DNA from: Verrucomicrobia bacterium 12-59-8
GTDB taxonomy: Bacteria; Verrucomicrobiota; Verrucomicrobiae; Verrucomicrobiales; Verrucomicrobiaceae
DNA: 6,623 nt
Assembly: GCA_002279765.1 (NCBI GenBank)
Contig: NCCR01000319.1
Span: 1-6,623 of the forward strand
Direction: 5' to 3'
Part shown: positions 4,959 through 6,623 of the stretch, piece by piece
How positions within the stretch are numbered: position 1 is the first letter of the stretch
Layout: each line of letters begins with the position of its first letter
Notes under the pieces: generated by a model
The model's input: only the letters and a program-made list of their open reading frames with translations
The model's database searches: none
Told to the model about the DNA's origin: nothing
Position numbers and translations under genes: made by a program

Positions 4959-5855
4959 ATGACCCCCGTGTCCCCAGCTTTCGCCACCACGCTTTTTCCC
5001 ATCATCGCCGCCCTCCTGTATGCCTTCGGCGCTCTCGTGCTGAAACGCTCCAGCGATCTCGGCGTCGGCCTCTGGCGCACCACCTTTGTCGCAAATTTGA
5101 TCGTCGCAGCCTTGTTTTCCTTCCTCTGGCTGCTCGGCGGGCCACCCGTGGAAATAATCGATCTATGGCAGCCCGGCGTCATCGCCATGTGCCTGTTCAT
5201 CGGCCAGCTCTCCCAGTTCCTCGCCCTGGAAAAAGGCGATGTCTCCGTCGCCGTCCCCGTCTTCGGCTTGAAGGTCATCCTCGTCGCCTTCCTCACCCCG
5301 CTGCTCATTGGCGAAGCCGTCAGCATCAAACTGTGGATCGCCGCCTTCCTCAGCGTCCTCGGCATCACCTTCCTCAATCGCAAGGACGTCGGCCAGCCCC
5401 CGCGCAATCTCCTCATCACCTTCATCGCCGGCGGCACCGGCGCAGTGGCCTTCGCCGTGTTTGATGTACTCGTGCAGAAGTGGGGCCCCTACTGGGGTGC
5501 CGGCCGCCTGCTGCCCTGCATTTTCTGGATCAATGCCCTGCTCTCCTTCGGCCTCATCTTCCGTTTTTCCGCCCCCCTCAGCGCCATTCGCGTCCAGGCC
5601 TGGCCCTGGCTCGTCGGCGGGGCGGTACTGCTCGGCACCCAGAGCATCATTTTCGTCAGCACCCTCGCCGTCTTCGGCAAGGCCACTTCCGCCAACATCG
5701 TCTATGCCTCCCGCGGCCTGCTCAGCGTCGTCCTCGTCTGGATGATCGGCCACTGGTTCATGAACGCCGAACAAAACCTCGGCCCCAAAGTCATGCGCTG
5801 GCGCATGGCCGGCGCCCTCCTCATGATGAGCGCCATCGTCTTGGTCGTGGTGTGA
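4959..5855 (+). CDS. EamA/DMT-family transporter, 10 membrane segments
   Basis: The product is 298 residues from ATG 4959, the usual size for EamA (drug/metabolite transporter) proteins. The frame is open back to an ATG at 4836, but those 41 extra residues are Arg/His/Ser-rich and encoded by the heptamer repeat, so I reject them. About ten hydrophobic segments are visible, near 9-29, 40-60, 71-90, 97-116, 122-140, 152-170, 185-205, 220-240, 250-270 and 283-298. They form two five-helix EamA halves. The segment ALEKGDVSVAVPVFGLKVILVAF followed by PLLIGE is a typical EamA helix-4 signature, with a Lys inside the membrane helix. The protein sits in the inner membrane and probably moves a small metabolite such as an amino acid or nucleotide-like compound; the substrate cannot be told. 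It diverges from PFK and ends three bases from the convergent PBP1C gene. Confidence 0.88.
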   Translation: MTPVSPAFATTLFPIIAALLYAFGALVLKRSSDLGVGLWRTTFVANLIVAALFSFLWLLGGPPVEIIDLWQPGVIAMCLFIGQLSQFLALEKGDVSVAVPVFGLKVILVAFLTPLLIGEAVSIKLWIAAFLSVLGITFLNRKDVGQPPRNLLITFIAGGTGAVAFAVFDVLVQKWGPYWGAGRLLPCIFWINALLSFGLIFRFSAPLSAIRVQAWPWLVGGAVLLGTQSIIFVSTLAVFGKATSANIVYASRGLLSVVLVWMIGHWFMNAEQNLGPKVMRWRMAGALLMMSAIVLVVV

Positions 5856-5858
5856 GAA

Positions 5859-6623
5859 TTACTCCTCCCGCACAATCACAAACGTCCTCTCCCTCAGCCC
5901 ACTCGCCTCATCCCTCACCTCAATCTCATGCCTCCCCGGCTTGAGAATCGCAAACGTATGGGCCCCCTCCTCGCGTAGCTCCAGCGTCTCACACCTCCAC
6001 CTCACTCGCTCCCCACCCGCCGCCTGCAGCAACAATCGACCACCACTGTTCCGAATATCCGGATCAAGAATGATGACCGTCCCGGGAATCGGATTCGTGA
6101 TCCTCAGCACCGGCCTCGCATCCCTCTCCGCCGTCGTCACCAGATCCCCCGGCCAGTTCGCGCTGCTTGAAATCCATCCTGCATACTCACGCGCCAAAAT
6201 CGCACGCCCACGCCCATCATAATCACCCGCCTGCGCCACCGGCGGCAGCTTCCCCGCAACAAAAAATTCCTCCCGGCTCACCCGCGCCGGCGGCGTCAGC
6301 TGTGTCAGCCGTTTCCCCGTGCGCGGGTCAATCCGCGCCCGCACAATATTTTTCGGCATTTTATACCAGCTTGCAGCATGCTTCTCATGCAGGTGCAGCA
6401 TCACATCCTTGAAAATCGGCCCCGCACCCGTCACACCGCTCACATCCTGCATCGGCGTGTTGTCGAAATTCCCCACCCACACACCCACCGTAAACTCAGG
6501 CGTGTAGCCCATCGTCCAGTTGTCGCGAAACGTGGAGCTCGTCCCCGTCTTCACCGCGCACTTAAACGGCAGCCGCAGCACCGACCAGCTCCCAAACGAC
6601 ATCTCCCTCGCCTGATTGTCGCT
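5859..6623 (-). CDS. pbpC: Penicillin-binding protein 1C, C-terminal part (5' end outside window)
   Basis: This is a partial gene, with 254 residues visible and the frame open through the right edge. The ATG at 6602 is internal: seven more codons precede it in the window, and the transglycosylase domain and the catalytic SxxK serine must lie outside. Numbering from that Met, the transpeptidase box K18-T-G (AVKTGTSS) is followed by the PBP1C-typical FRDNWTMGYTPEFTVGVWVGNFD (~25-47) and DVSGVTGAGPIFKDVM (53-68). A linker follows, then a C-terminal beta-rich domain (~165-247; RITNPIPGTVIILDPDI, ending FVIVREE) matching the BiPBP_C domain of PBP1C. Class A PBPs polymerise and cross-link peptidoglycan, anchored in the inner membrane and facing the periplasm. 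The C-terminal domain may dock alpha-2-macroglobulin-like partners, a gene often adjacent in other bacteria, but none is visible here. Family identity is sure. Confidence 0.92.
   Translation of the reverse strand, partial: SDNQAREMSFGSWSVLRLPFKCAVKTGTSSTFRDNWTMGYTPEFTVGVWVGNFDNTPMQDVSGVTGAGPIFKDVMLHLHEKHAASWYKMPKNIVRARIDPRTGKRLTQLTPPARVSREEFFVAGKLPPVAQAGDYDGRGRAILAREYAGWISSSANWPGDLVTTAERDARPVLRITNPIPGTVIILDPDIRNSGGRLLLQAAGGERVRWRCETLELREEGAHTFAILKPGRHEIEVRDEASGLRERTFVIVREE

Noticed and set aside
5163..5774. Minus-strand frame of about 203 residues, very acidic
   Set aside because: It is antisense to the transporter; the Glu/Asp/Gly/Ala richness reflects reverse-reading of hydrophobic Leu/Val/Ala codons.

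Overview
The window is compact, visibly GC-rich bacterial DNA. It most resembles a Verrucomicrobiota chromosome, or a related member of the PVC group. This placement is inferred from the gene set: a DUF5069 protein, a secreted DUF1080/LamG-like protein, a secreted AXE1-like esterase and a C39-like cysteine-peptidase protein. The short noncoding heptamer repeat of the ATTCG/CATTC type also fits. No rRNA, tRNA, CRISPR array, transposase or phage gene was seen.

Layout. Positions 1-1096 (+) hold the 3' part of a C39-like papain-fold protein. It converges on a DUF5069 gene (1097-1528, -) with no base between the two stop codons. A secreted LamG/DUF1080-like protein (1573-2298, -) lies just upstream of the DUF5069 gene on the same strand. 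A secreted alpha/beta hydrolase (2366-3460, +) diverges from it across 67 bp. The spacer at 3461-3716 has no convincing long gene but carries two perfect hairpins and a small SD-led frame. Next is a 6-phosphofructokinase gene (3717-4802, -, possibly to 4904). It diverges from a 10-TM EamA/DMT transporter (4959-5855, +) across a repeat-bearing gap. The transporter converges, with 3 bp between, on the 3' part of a penicillin-binding protein 1C gene (5859-6623, -) that runs off the right edge.

The genes look like ordinary chromosomal housekeeping and surface or carbohydrate functions. The secreted LamG-like protein and the divergent esterase are a plausible pair for handling extracellular polysaccharide, sharing one short control region. 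PFK is glycolytic, the EamA protein exports or imports small metabolites, and PBP1C builds peptidoglycan.

The most unusual point is the PFK. All of its downstream substrate and catalytic motifs are present. The N-terminal Gly-Gly-Asp phosphate loop that should come directly before Met-Asn is missing, and repeat-containing sequence lies there instead. The second most interesting region is the structured spacer at 3461-3716. I do not see a clear multi-gene novel system.
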